From assembly GCA_001023535.1 (NCBI GenBank), contig CP011020.1:3361734-3425733 (forward strand): 64,000 nucleotides of DNA, read 5' to 3'. The notes under the pieces were generated by a model. It saw nothing but the letters and a program-made list of their open reading frames with translations, searched no databases and was not told the DNA's origin. How positions within the stretch are numbered: the first letter of the stretch is position 1; each line of letters opens with the position of its first letter. This stretch comes from Pseudomonas chlororaphis (GTDB lineage: Bacteria > Pseudomonadota > Gammaproteobacteria > Pseudomonadales > Pseudomonadaceae). This document shows, piece by piece, positions 28,749-37,788 of this stretch. A program made the position numbers and the translations under genes.

Positions 28749-28838
28749 CTGTGGGAGCGGGCTTGCCCGCGAAGCGGTATATCAGCCGACACGTGTATAG
28801 CTGAGCCACCGCTTTCGCGAGCAAGCCCGCTCCTACAT
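28749..28838. repeat. REP pair between importer operon and regulator
   Basis: Forward REP at 28749-28777 (TGTGGGAGCGGGCTTGCCCGCGAAGC) and reverse REP at 28809-28838, about 30 bp apart, forming a REPIN. It lies between the repeat array and the regulator gene, so it may separate the two divergent promoters. Confidence 0.88.
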
Positions 28839-28935
28839 GGGAATGTGAATTGAGTCTTATCCAGACCTGCCCCTGCACAAGGAGTATGTGCGAGACTCAC
28901 CACCACAATAAAAACAGCACCTGCGAGAGTGCCCC

Positions 28936-30786
<1,851 letters not shown>

Positions 30787-30793
30787 GACGAAA

Positions 30794-30886
30794 CCTGTGG
30801 GAGCGAGCTTGCTCGCGATAGCGTCAGTTCAGCCAATAATGCAGTAATTGACAGGCCGTCATCGCGAGCAGGCTCGCTCCCACATA
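30794..30886. repeat. REP pair between regulator and cigR-like gene
   Basis: Forward REP 30794-30823 and reverse REP 30858-30886 in the short gap between two convergent genes. The cores are GGGAGCGAGCTTGCTCGC and its near-inverse. Confidence 0.88.
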
Positions 30887-30914
30887 AGGTTCGTTTCACT
30901 GACTGTCCAACGTG

Positions 30915-31409
30915 TCAGTCGAACGCGCCGTTCAGCACTTCATAGATAATGCCGCTGGCGATGGCCACCAGGATCAGGTCGGTGCCTACCTGCTGCCATT
31001 CATAACCGTCGTAGTGCGGCAACCGGCCCAAGAGGCGTGAATCGAGTTTCTTGGCAATGCCCGGTGGCAGCGGCTTGCCCCGGGCGAGGTTTTTCTGGAT
31101 CCCCGGCGGCAACGCAGGCCCCGGACTCCAGTAGTCACGATAGCCACCGATCACACCCAGCACGCCGCCGCGGTCGATACTGGGGCCGTTATGCCAGTCG
31201 CCGCCACCTCGGTTACCCTGCCCTCCCGGGTTGCCTTGATTGCCCTGATCGCCCTTGTGGCCTTGCCCACCCTTGCCTTGGCCATGGCCGGGCCCTTGGT
31301 CGAATGGGGCATTGCCCTTGCCGTTACCTGGGTCTGCCACGACAACCCCAGGCCCGGCCACCAGGGCGAAGCAGGTCAGTACAGCCATCAACGAGCGCGA
31401 TTCAAACAT
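30915..31409 (-). CDS. CigR-family/RcnB-like exported protein
   Basis: 164 residues: a signal peptide (cleavage after VVVADP-preceding VVA), a Gly/Gln/Asn-rich low-complexity stretch (about residues 30-80, with several GNQG-like repeats), then the LPPGIQKNLARGKPLPPGIAKKL motif and a C-terminal hydrophobic helix. These are the features of proteins annotated as anti-virulence regulator CigR family, named after the Salmonella MgtC inhibitor; the role in Pseudomonas is unknown. The ATG at 31409 begins the signal peptide; an upstream ATG at 31421 is possible. Confidence 0.75.
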   Translation of the reverse strand: MFESRSLMAVLTCFALVAGPGVVVADPGNGKGNAPFDQGPGHGQGKGGQGHKGDQGNQGNPGGQGNRGGGDWHNGPSIDRGGVLGVIGGYRDYWSPGPALPPGIQKNLARGKPLPPGIAKKLDSRLLGRLPHYDGYEWQQVGTDLILVAIASGIIYEVLNGAFD

Positions 31410-31433
31410 GATGGTTCTCACTAAAAAGGGAAG

Positions 31434-31649
31434 ATGGCTGCCTATATAGACGCCAAGGATGATATTAGTCGCCTATCACGTTACACGCCGCTGGCATGGC
31501 TGTTGGTCGCCGTGCTGGCCGCGCCCATCGGCACGCAACAGGTCAGCCTGCAGCTGGCATGCGCCACCAGTTTGATCGGCATCGCCGTGATCGTGATGTA
31601 CAGGAACGCGACACCCGCGCCAGGCGCCTATGGCGTCGATCCGCAATAA
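31434..31649 (+). CDS. Possible 71-residue membrane protein, unrecognised
   Basis: A 71-codon frame with two hydrophobic stretches (WLLVAVLAAPIG and LIGIAVIVMY) and GC-rich third positions. It is divergent from the cigR-like gene, with the start only 25 bp from that gene's start. The ribosome site (AGGG) is three bases from the ATG, which is too close for efficient use. It may not be expressed. Confidence 0.3.
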   Translation: MAAYIDAKDDISRLSRYTPLAWLLVAVLAAPIGTQQVSLQLACATSLIGIAVIVMYRNATPAPGAYGVDPQ

Positions 31650-31926
31650 GCGGCACGGGTACCAGCTGGACGGCGACTCGAATGTCCCGGTTTGTATTAT
31701 CAATGACTTATTGCTAAGGCATGGTTGGCACGTTGCAGCGTCGTCGCGGGGTCTGGGCTAGGGCTTCCACGGCAAACCGCCATCCGTCGCCTCTCCAATA
31801 ACAAGATCAACCGGTGACCGTGTCTGGCTTAGGGTTTGCTTCGGCTTGCTCCAGCAGCCAAGAACGACGTGATTCTGACGCGGCGGCAAATCAATCAAGG
31901 CTAGGGTCAGCAAACGGAGATGTACC

Positions 31927-32133
31927 GTGTCAACTCTCAACGAAATCGCAGCGAACCACGCGAGAATGGCAAAGGCAAAGGAAGAAGAGTCGATACGGCT
32001 GGGGGCGCTCCAGGGGCAAATAGTCGGTAGCTTTGAAATTTCGCCGATCGAGGAGAAACAGCCGATACCGTTGCACTTCATGGCGGGTGTACCGGAACAT
32101 GGCTTCGCAGAGGCCGCTGCGCTGGCGTTCTGA
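31927..32133 (+). CDS. Hypothetical 68-residue soluble protein
   Basis: A GTG-start frame with a good GGAGA ribosome site at 31916-31920, six bases upstream. The product has an N-terminal charged helix (HARMAKAKEEES) and no membrane segment or known motif. The region 31650-31926 before it shows no other gene, and 32134-32340 also holds none I can support. I do not recognise it. Confidence 0.45.
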   Translation: MSTLNEIAANHARMAKAKEEESIRLGALQGQIVGSFEISPIEEKQPIPLHFMAGVPEHGFAEAAALAF

Positions 32134-32347
32134 CGGGCGACGCGAATACTGCTTCTTGTGGCGAGGCTTGCGCCCTCGCCACGGATTCCTGCTTCAGGTG
32201 AGAACTCTGCGCACAGTGATGCCCATCACAAATTGAACGGCCGCTTCAGCGAGCAGGGGCATTTTTCCATCCGAACGATTATAAAGCCGAGCACAGGATT
32301 TCTCGGAAGAACAACTTCGTTTAATGGAACACCAGGAGCAGCAAAAA

Positions 32348-32779
32348 ATGAGCGCAACCGAACACGTGCACAACAGCGCAAAATACAGCGCCAAATGGCA
32401 GGAACGCTTCAACTTCTTTGACACCTATGGCGCGCCCACCGACCCGCGCTACAAGGAAGCCCTCAAGAAGCTGCCCGGCTTCAAGAAAAAAATCCTCATC
32501 AATGCCAACGTGATCGCGTTTTTCTTCGGTCCCATCTACCTGTTCGTACTGGGCCTGTGGAAAAAGAACCTGGCCCTGCTGGGCATCATATTGCTGGTCA
32601 ACATTGTGCTGAGCGTGATCTTCGCGGCCCTGGGCATGGACTTCCCCAAGCCGCTGAACGCCGGCCTGAACGGTGCCACCTCGGTGATGTACGCCATCAT
32701 GACCAACTACGCCTACTACTTGAAAGAAGTCAAAGGCGAGCAAGGCTGGAACCCGTTCCAAGGGATGAGTTTGCGGTAG
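32348..32779 (+). CDS. DUF2628 membrane protein
   Basis: 143 residues: a hydrophilic N-terminus (KYSAKWQERFNFFDTYG...), then two or three membrane helices (INANVIAFFFGPIYLFVLGLW, LALLGIILLVNIVLSVIFA) and a final segment. The F-F-GP-Y pattern in the first helix is typical of the DUF2628 family. Function is not known. The ATG at 32348 has CAGGAG upstream; an ATG at 32324 is less likely. Confidence 0.72.
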   Translation: MSATEHVHNSAKYSAKWQERFNFFDTYGAPTDPRYKEALKKLPGFKKKILINANVIAFFFGPIYLFVLGLWKKNLALLGIILLVNIVLSVIFAALGMDFPKPLNAGLNGATSVMYAIMTNYAYYLKEVKGEQGWNPFQGMSLR

Positions 32780-32839
32780 CGATTTTGCTTGGCGAGGGCC
32801 CGCACTTCTCCACGGATGTGCAGGCCCTCGCGCCTCAAG

Positions 32840-32959
32840 CTATTGAGGCCCGCGAAACTGATGACGGGTATTGCCACTCACGACAGTGTCGAAGTAGTTC
32901 TTGAACGCCTCTTCGAACAAGGCTGAGGCGGGGAACACGAACAGTGAATGTTCAGGTAC
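32840..32959 (-). pseudogene. Possible gene remnant (3' end only)
   Basis: A 39-codon minus-strand frame without a start codon ends at TAG 32842-32840. It encodes HSLFVFPASALFEEAFKNYF and similar protein-like sequence with ordinary codon choice. A stop codon lies directly before it. It may be the end of a decayed gene. Weak support: no family is recognised. Confidence 0.25.
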
Positions 32960-33002
32960 TCAATAGCATCAGGGAAACCGGCGCAGGCCAGACTTGGGGC
33001 TC

Positions 33003-33028
33003 AAAAAACCCGGCGCAGTGGCCGGGCT
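33003..33028 (-). terminator. Intrinsic terminator after the acidic small protein
   Basis: Stem CCCGGC/GCCGGG with a short loop, followed on the minus strand by six T. It lies 19 bp after the stop codon of the small minus-strand gene. Confidence 0.8.
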
Positions 33029-33046
33029 TCAGGAGCAAAGGCATCA

Positions 33047-33247
33047 TCATCGAGGGTCGGGATGCTCGGTCGTCACCGAATCGGCGGCATTCACATCGGA
33101 CATATCCTCTTCGATAGGTGCGTCGTCGTCCGGCGGCAGCGGGACTTCAGGTGCATCCTTGCTGGGGTCGTGACCTGTTTCGTTATCCGTGCCGCGCGTG
33201 ACTTCCTGCTGGGACCTGTTTCCAGGCGCATTTTCGTCGATTTCCAT
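33047..33247 (-). CDS. Small acidic hypothetical protein
   Basis: 66 residues, strongly acidic and hydrophilic (EVPLPPDDDAPIEEDMSD), predicted disordered, no motif. The ATG at 33247 is preceded by GAGAG. It is followed by a good terminator, which supports a real transcript. Function unknown. Confidence 0.6.
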   Translation of the reverse strand: MEIDENAPGNRSQQEVTRGTDNETGHDPSKDAPEVPLPPDDDAPIEEDMSDVNAADSVTTEHPDPR

Positions 33248-33375
33248 GCTGGCTCTCCATTCTGGCGCGCGGGACAGCCGCGCTAAAACATAAGAGGCAG
33301 CGGAACATCGCAAGTGCGGGGCAATGGATGAACGGCGCAGGGCGTTGTGGGTGCTCAACCGTTCTATTCCAGCAC

Positions 33376-33495
33376 TCACGAAGAACCGGGCGGAATGCCG
33401 TCCTTGTTGAAATCCTTCAGACGCTCACGCTCTTGCTCAGTGGCATGAGCCGGCGTGTCATTGTTGGGTTGTTGCTGTTCTTTTTCATCTGCCAT
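33376..33495 (-). CDS. 39-residue hydrophilic small protein
   Basis: A short frame with a strong ribosome site (GGAGGG, eight bases before the ATG at 33495). The product is rich in Gln/Glu/Asp and ends in RLKDFNKDGIPPGSS; the FNKDG core looks like half of an EF-hand loop. It lies upstream of, and in line with, the acidic small gene, so the two may be cotranscribed. Function unknown. Confidence 0.6.
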   Translation of the reverse strand: MADEKEQQQPNNDTPAHATEQERERLKDFNKDGIPPGSS

Positions 33496-33546
33496 GGCGT
33501 TGCCCTCCGAGTGATACCCCGTTGGGCTGCCTGCGGTACCGGCAGT

Positions 33547-33990
33547 TCAATTTGTTTCGAGTGGCCGGGCAGGCTGCGCCGAGAGCGGAACATCGAAGAC
33601 CCGATCGAACGCCCACTGGAACACCAGCGAATAAAAAAAGAAGAACACGAACAACCCCAGGTTGGTCACCAGCGCCAGCCACAGGCTGATGCCCAGCCAC
33701 GCCGCGATCACCGGGGTAAGGATCAGGGTCAAGCCACCTTCGAACCCCAAGGCGTGAAGCAACCGTCGCCGCCAACTGCGATGACGGTTGTGCTGACGGC
33801 GTTCCCACCATTCGAACAGACCGTTGAAAAGCATGTTCCAGGCCAGTGCGACGACAGAAATCACCAGCGACAACAGGGTCGAATAACCCATGCCCTGGCC
33901 ATAGATCAGCGCCAGCGCCGGTGCCACGAACAGCACACCGCCGGCTTCATAGAGTACGGCCTGGAGGATTTTACGGGGCGCGCCTTGCAT
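33547..33990 (-). CDS. PACE-family (AceI-like) efflux protein
   Basis: 147 residues with four membrane helices arranged as two bacterial transmembrane pairs. The segment WNMLFNGLFEWWERR and its second-pair equivalent FYSLVFQWAFDRVF are typical of the PACE family, which exports chlorhexidine-type biocides and, physiologically, short diamines. The ATG at 33990 is chosen because MQGAPRKILQA begins the family fold and AGGAG lies upstream. A divergent LysR regulator is the usual arrangement for aceI/aceR. Confidence 0.85.
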   Translation of the reverse strand: MQGAPRKILQAVLYEAGGVLFVAPALALIYGQGMGYSTLLSLVISVVALAWNMLFNGLFEWWERRQHNRHRSWRRRLLHALGFEGGLTLILTPVIAAWLGISLWLALVTNLGLFVFFFFYSLVFQWAFDRVFDVPLSAQPARPLETN

Positions 33991-34024
33991 GGGGTGATCT
34001 CCTGTTGGCAGTGCGGGACCACAG

Positions 34025-34094
34025 CCTGGCAAGTTGAGCCGACCTGGCAAGTTGAGCCGACGCGTACAAATGAGCTAAATTGAGCCACGCTCAA
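34025..34094. promoter_or_regulatory. LysR-type operator with a tandem 18-bp duplication
   Basis: A perfect inverted repeat TTGAGC-CAC-GCTCAA lies at 34080-34094 and contains the T-N11-A pattern of LysR-type operators. Upstream, an 18-bp unit containing TTGAGC (CCTGGCAAGTTGAGCCGA) is repeated in exact tandem at 34025-34042 and 34043-34060, giving extra half-sites. The region lies between the PACE gene and its divergent LysR gene. Confidence 0.7.
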
Positions 34095-34114
34095 CCCGAG
34101 TAATCCAGCCGCCC

Positions 34115-35014
34115 ATGTTTGCCAAACTGCCCCTCACCGCCTTACGCGGCTTCGAGTCTGCCGCACGGCTGGGCAGCTTCAAGGCGGCGGCCCAGGAGCT
34201 GCACGTCAGCCCGGCGGCGATCTCCCATCAAGTCAAGAGCCTCGAGGCATTCCTGGGCGTGCGATTGTTCGAACGCTCCAGCCAGAACGTGCGCTTGAGC
34301 GCCGACGGCGAGCGCCTTCACCCACAATTGCACCGCGCCCTGCTGGACATCCAGCACGGCTTGCAGGCGCTGTCACCGCCCTGCGCTTCACAGTCGCTGG
34401 TGGTGAGCACCACCCCGGCGTTCGCCAGCCTGTGGCTGATCCCTCGGCTCGGGGACTTTCATCGGTTATACCCGGAGATCGACGTGAGGCTGCATAGCAG
34501 CAACGAGGTGGTCGACCTGCTCCGCGACGCCAGCATCGACCTGGCCATCCGCGCCCAGTTCACGCCTGATCCTCAGCTATTCCAGCAACCGTTGCTGGAA
34601 GAGTTCTTCGGCGCCTACTGCCGCCCCGACTGGCAACCGCCCACCGCCGACTCACCCGTGGAGTTGATCGACGTGCCCTGGCTGAGCAGCTCAAGCGCAG
34701 CGGTCGACTGGCCGACCTGGTGCGCCAAGGCAGGCACCCCGGACTGGTTGGGTACCGCGCGCTTTCGACGCTACGACGAGGAACAGCACGCCCTGCAGGC
34801 CGCCATCATCGGGCATGGCCTGGTGCTTGCCAGCAATGTATTGGTTGCCGAAGCGGTCGCTCGTGGACAACTGGTCGGCTATCGGCCTGACATTCGCCTG
34901 GCTGGCGCGCGATACAGCGTAGTGTGCGTGCCGGGGCGGGAGCGCCAGTCGGTGGTGCACAGGTTCAGTGAGTGGTTGCGGGAACAGGCGCTCATGGCGC
35001 AGGCGGGGCATTAA
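34115..35014 (+). CDS. LysR-family regulator, GcvA-like
   Basis: 299 residues: winged helix-turn-helix (residues about 6-65; FKAAAQELHVSPAAISHQV) and an effector-binding domain with the GcvA-type features. It is divergent from the PACE efflux gene, with an operator between them, so it most likely controls that gene, as AceR does for AceI. Effector unknown. Confidence 0.9.
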   Translation: MFAKLPLTALRGFESAARLGSFKAAAQELHVSPAAISHQVKSLEAFLGVRLFERSSQNVRLSADGERLHPQLHRALLDIQHGLQALSPPCASQSLVVSTTPAFASLWLIPRLGDFHRLYPEIDVRLHSSNEVVDLLRDASIDLAIRAQFTPDPQLFQQPLLEEFFGAYCRPDWQPPTADSPVELIDVPWLSSSSAAVDWPTWCAKAGTPDWLGTARFRRYDEEQHALQAAIIGHGLVLASNVLVAEAVARGQLVGYRPDIRLAGARYSVVCVPGRERQSVVHRFSEWLREQALMAQAGH

Positions 35015-35039
35015 CCCGGGGCCCTACACTGTCTTCAGG

Positions 35040-35240
35040 TCAATGAAGAACCCTGCGGCTCTCGCCAATCCTGATGCGATCGAGCGCCCTGTTCAAAGCA
35101 TCCAAAGCGCCCAATAGCGCCTTCGCCTCGGCTTCCCGACCGTCGCCCCAAAGACGTTCCGCCATCTTGTTCAACGCCTGGATAGAGCGCTCAATGTCGG
35201 CAGCCGTCACGGCGGTGCTTTCCTGATGTTTCTTCGGCAT
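35040..35240 (-). CDS. Small helical hypothetical protein
   Basis: 66 residues, mostly amphipathic helix (DIERSIQALNKMAERLWGDG and KALLGALDALNRALDRI). GAGAG lies before the ATG at 35240. The leucine/alanine heptad pattern suggests a short coiled coil. It converges with the LysR gene. Function unknown. Confidence 0.6.
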   Translation of the reverse strand: MPKKHQESTAVTAADIERSIQALNKMAERLWGDGREAEAKALLGALDALNRALDRIRIGESRRVLH

Positions 35241-35402
35241 TGCCTTACTCTCTTCGGAACCTGGATCAAGACGCTCCACTGTACGCTGGGCTCACGTGCG
35301 AGCCGAGCCCTATACTTGCGCTGGACTTTCCGAACGTCTACCCAAAATGCGCCCAGGGAAATGACCGATAGGAAACCAAGGACTGACAAGGGGAAGCGAG
35401 CA

Positions 35403-35828
35403 ATGAGTACGCTTGAAAGAGCCATATCGATTTCCGCGCTGGCCCATGAAGGGCAAGCCGATAAAGGGGGGGCTCCTTATATCCTGCACCCGTTGAAAGT
35501 CATGTTGCGTCTATCCGGTGACGAAGAACGCATCGTCGCGGTGTTGCACGACGTCGTCGAAGACACTGCCGTTACCTTGGCAGACCTGCGCGATGCAGGC
35601 TTCAGCGAAGCGACTCTGAATGCCATCGATTCACTCACCAAGCGCGACGGCGAAACCTATCAGGCCTTTATCGAACGCGCCGCACGTGACCCTATGGCGC
35701 GCCGGGTGAAACTGGCCGACCTGGCGGAGAACAGTGACTTGTCACGCCTGGGCACACCCAGCCAAAAAGATCTGGAGCGCATTGCAAAGTACCGTGAGGC
35801 CATCGATTACCTGGCAACGCAAGCGTGA
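35403..35828 (+). CDS. Small HD-domain (p)ppGpp hydrolase-like protein (MESH1/SpoT-N type)
   Basis: 141 residues. The HD-type motifs of the RelA/SpoT hydrolase domain are present: AHEGQADKGGAPYILHPLKV (first His), LHDVVEDT (His-Asp pair) and the later KLADLAENSDLSR segment (D/N metal ligands). There is no synthetase, TGS or ACT domain, so it resembles small alarmone hydrolases, which remove the 3' pyrophosphate of (p)ppGpp. GGGGAAG precedes the ATG at 35403. Activity on other nucleotides cannot be excluded. Confidence 0.82.
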   Translation: MSTLERAISISALAHEGQADKGGAPYILHPLKVMLRLSGDEERIVAVLHDVVEDTAVTLADLRDAGFSEATLNAIDSLTKRDGETYQAFIERAARDPMARRVKLADLAENSDLSRLGTPSQKDLERIAKYREAIDYLATQA

Positions 35829-35923
35829 CACCCCTGACCCTTATCACGAGCAGAAGTGGGAGATGATCCCCAACGCCAGATCAGGGCTGCACTTGCGCTG
35901 CAAGTGACTGGATCATTTACTGA

Positions 35924-37249
35924 TTACCGCTTTAGTAACGTCGCATATTTTTTCAACACGTCAGATTCAGAGAGGCCTGCGACGATCTCCAGCAGCTTCT
36001 GGTTGTGCTCCAGATACAACACGTTGTATTTCAAATCAACGGGAAACGTGAGATTGGCAATAGCTGCTGCGGGAAGCTCGAATACCACCGTCACAACCTC
36101 CCCACGAGTAGGGCCTAACGTGCCTATTTTGTAGAACGTCTTCCCGTCGGAAATTTGTACATCGGAACTGCCCTGGGCCCTGTAGGACACCTCAAGGGAA
36201 GCACCTTGCTTCAAGGAGCTCAACTCTTCGATCGTCTTTACCTCCACCCTGAAGGGTGCATGGTTAAACGCCCCTGCTGCTTCGACTATTTTCCTGAAAT
36301 CAGTCCGTGGCTGTTTCGACTCTTTGTACGGCTCGGACCAATTCATGTCCGCAGACACGATCAGACTTGCATCCCGAGTAATATCATGGTCTCCAGGCGT
36401 ACCGGGAAGAATGCTCCTCGAAACATCCTTCGCAGCCAGTTTTATAGAAAAAACATCTAGCGTTTCATGGGTCAGATAAAATCTAAATAGCACATCGAGC
36501 CTTGAAGGAGCCAGAGAGTACGCCGAAATCGGCCCGGGGTATTCAGGGCGTTGAATTACATAGCTTTGGATATTTTTTTCAAGCCAGGCAACTGATCGAG
36601 TAGCCAGTCGCAAGGGTGCCTTGCTTTTAGAAAACTGCGCATAATCATACAAGGCAATGGTTGCAATCAAATTACCATTCAGCACCGCAATCCGTTCGTT
36701 TACCGGATACTCTTCAAACAACACATCCTTGCCAACAGTCCTGGCAAAACCTCCTTTGTCAACGGGCATCGAGTATGACAAATAAATCGCTTCAGCCTTG
36801 TTTTTGTAGTAGATGTTTCCCGTCTTTTTTGCCATTTCCATATAAAACTCAAGCGCAATGCCTTGGGTAAAAGCAGATACCCAAGGCGCCCTGAGCTGGA
36901 AAGGCCACGCATCTATGTAATCATCCATAAAGGCATAAAAGAGACCGCCATCTCTCATCTTTTCAAAAACTCTCAACTTTTCTTCACACACCACAGCACC
37001 GGCAAGGTCTCCGGACAGTGCCGCCTCAAGACCCCGTATTGCCAGCTTGCTTGGGGACCTGAAATTCTTTGTCCGACTGGACATCCCCACTGTCGCATCA
37101 CACTCCTTGCTGGTTCCAAATGCCCAAGGATAATTGGGCGAGCCCTCTGCATAAAACTTGAGTAGATCTGACTGCTGCGCTTGTACAGAAACACAGGACA
37201 TCGCCAAACAGAAGAAAAGAAACAGCAGTTTTTTTGAGTTTATTAGCAT
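35924..37249 (-). CDS. Exported D-glucuronyl C5-epimerase-family protein
   Basis: About 441 residues with a signal peptide (KKLLFLFFCLAMSCVSVQAQ). The middle has the motifs of the glucuronyl C5-epimerase C-terminal domain: WVSAFTQGIALE, a KGGF segment, LFEEYP and VLNGNLIATIALYDY. Characterised members convert D-glucuronate to L-iduronate in glycosaminoglycan chains. The C-terminal 100 residues form a beta-rich domain of unknown role. The DNA is visibly AT-richer than the neighbouring genes, suggesting transfer. The ATG at 37249 begins the signal peptide; upstream in-frame starts (37300, 37288) would add a hydrophobic tail. No polysaccharide lyase or glycosyltransferase sits next to it; its substrate is unknown. 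Confidence 0.8.
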   Translation of the reverse strand: MLINSKKLLFLFFCLAMSCVSVQAQQSDLLKFYAEGSPNYPWAFGTSKECDATVGMSSRTKNFRSPSKLAIRGLEAALSGDLAGAVVCEEKLRVFEKMRDGGLFYAFMDDYIDAWPFQLRAPWVSAFTQGIALEFYMEMAKKTGNIYYKNKAEAIYLSYSMPVDKGGFARTVGKDVLFEEYPVNERIAVLNGNLIATIALYDYAQFSKSKAPLRLATRSVAWLEKNIQSYVIQRPEYPGPISAYSLAPSRLDVLFRFYLTHETLDVFSIKLAAKDVSRSILPGTPGDHDITRDASLIVSADMNWSEPYKESKQPRTDFRKIVEAAGAFNHAPFRVEVKTIEELSSLKQGASLEVSYRAQGSSDVQISDGKTFYKIGTLGPTRGEVVTVVFELPAAAIANLTFPVDLKYNVLYLEHNQKLLEIVAGLSESDVLKKYATLLKR

Positions 37250-37788
37250 AGTCACGTACAGCCTTATAAAAATCCCACGCAAGATCATCAGTGCGCCCAT
37301 TAACCACCCCGCAGCCTACCCCCAGCTCGCGGACGAAACAGAGTTGGTCCATCAGGAAGATTTGGCGCAGACGTCTCAACGCCGGCTATAACAGAAACCA
37401 GCGCGGAGCTTCAGACAACCCTACTTGAGCCCCCCATTGCAATTTTTCGTATGCAGTGCGGGCCTCGAATCGCCCCCTGCATTCCGCTCAACGGATGATA
37501 GGACCAAACCCCTCATTTACAAGAAATTTAATCGACGCACAGCGGTGGAAATCCCCAGAACGCTCCCAAAAAATCGATGAATTGTCGAAGACTCCTACAG
37601 CGCTCTCCCATTGGTAACATCCACACTGGCCTCATTGCCTCCAGCTGCTACGCTCAGTCCCGAGGTGCAACCCCACCATCCAGCCTAGAGGATGAAAAAC
37701 CCGAAAGCGTGCACGCTAAGCGCACGTGACCGCAACCTTGAATGAGAAACAGCTGCCGGACAGCAGCTTGATAATGTACAGAGGACGT
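37250..37788. other. AT-rich intergenic region without recognised gene
   Basis: About 540 bp between the C5-epimerase-like gene and the divergent acyltransferase gene. I see no credible frame with a ribosome site, no terminator hairpin and no repeat. It probably carries both promoters of the island, but no box could be assigned. Confidence 0.4.
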
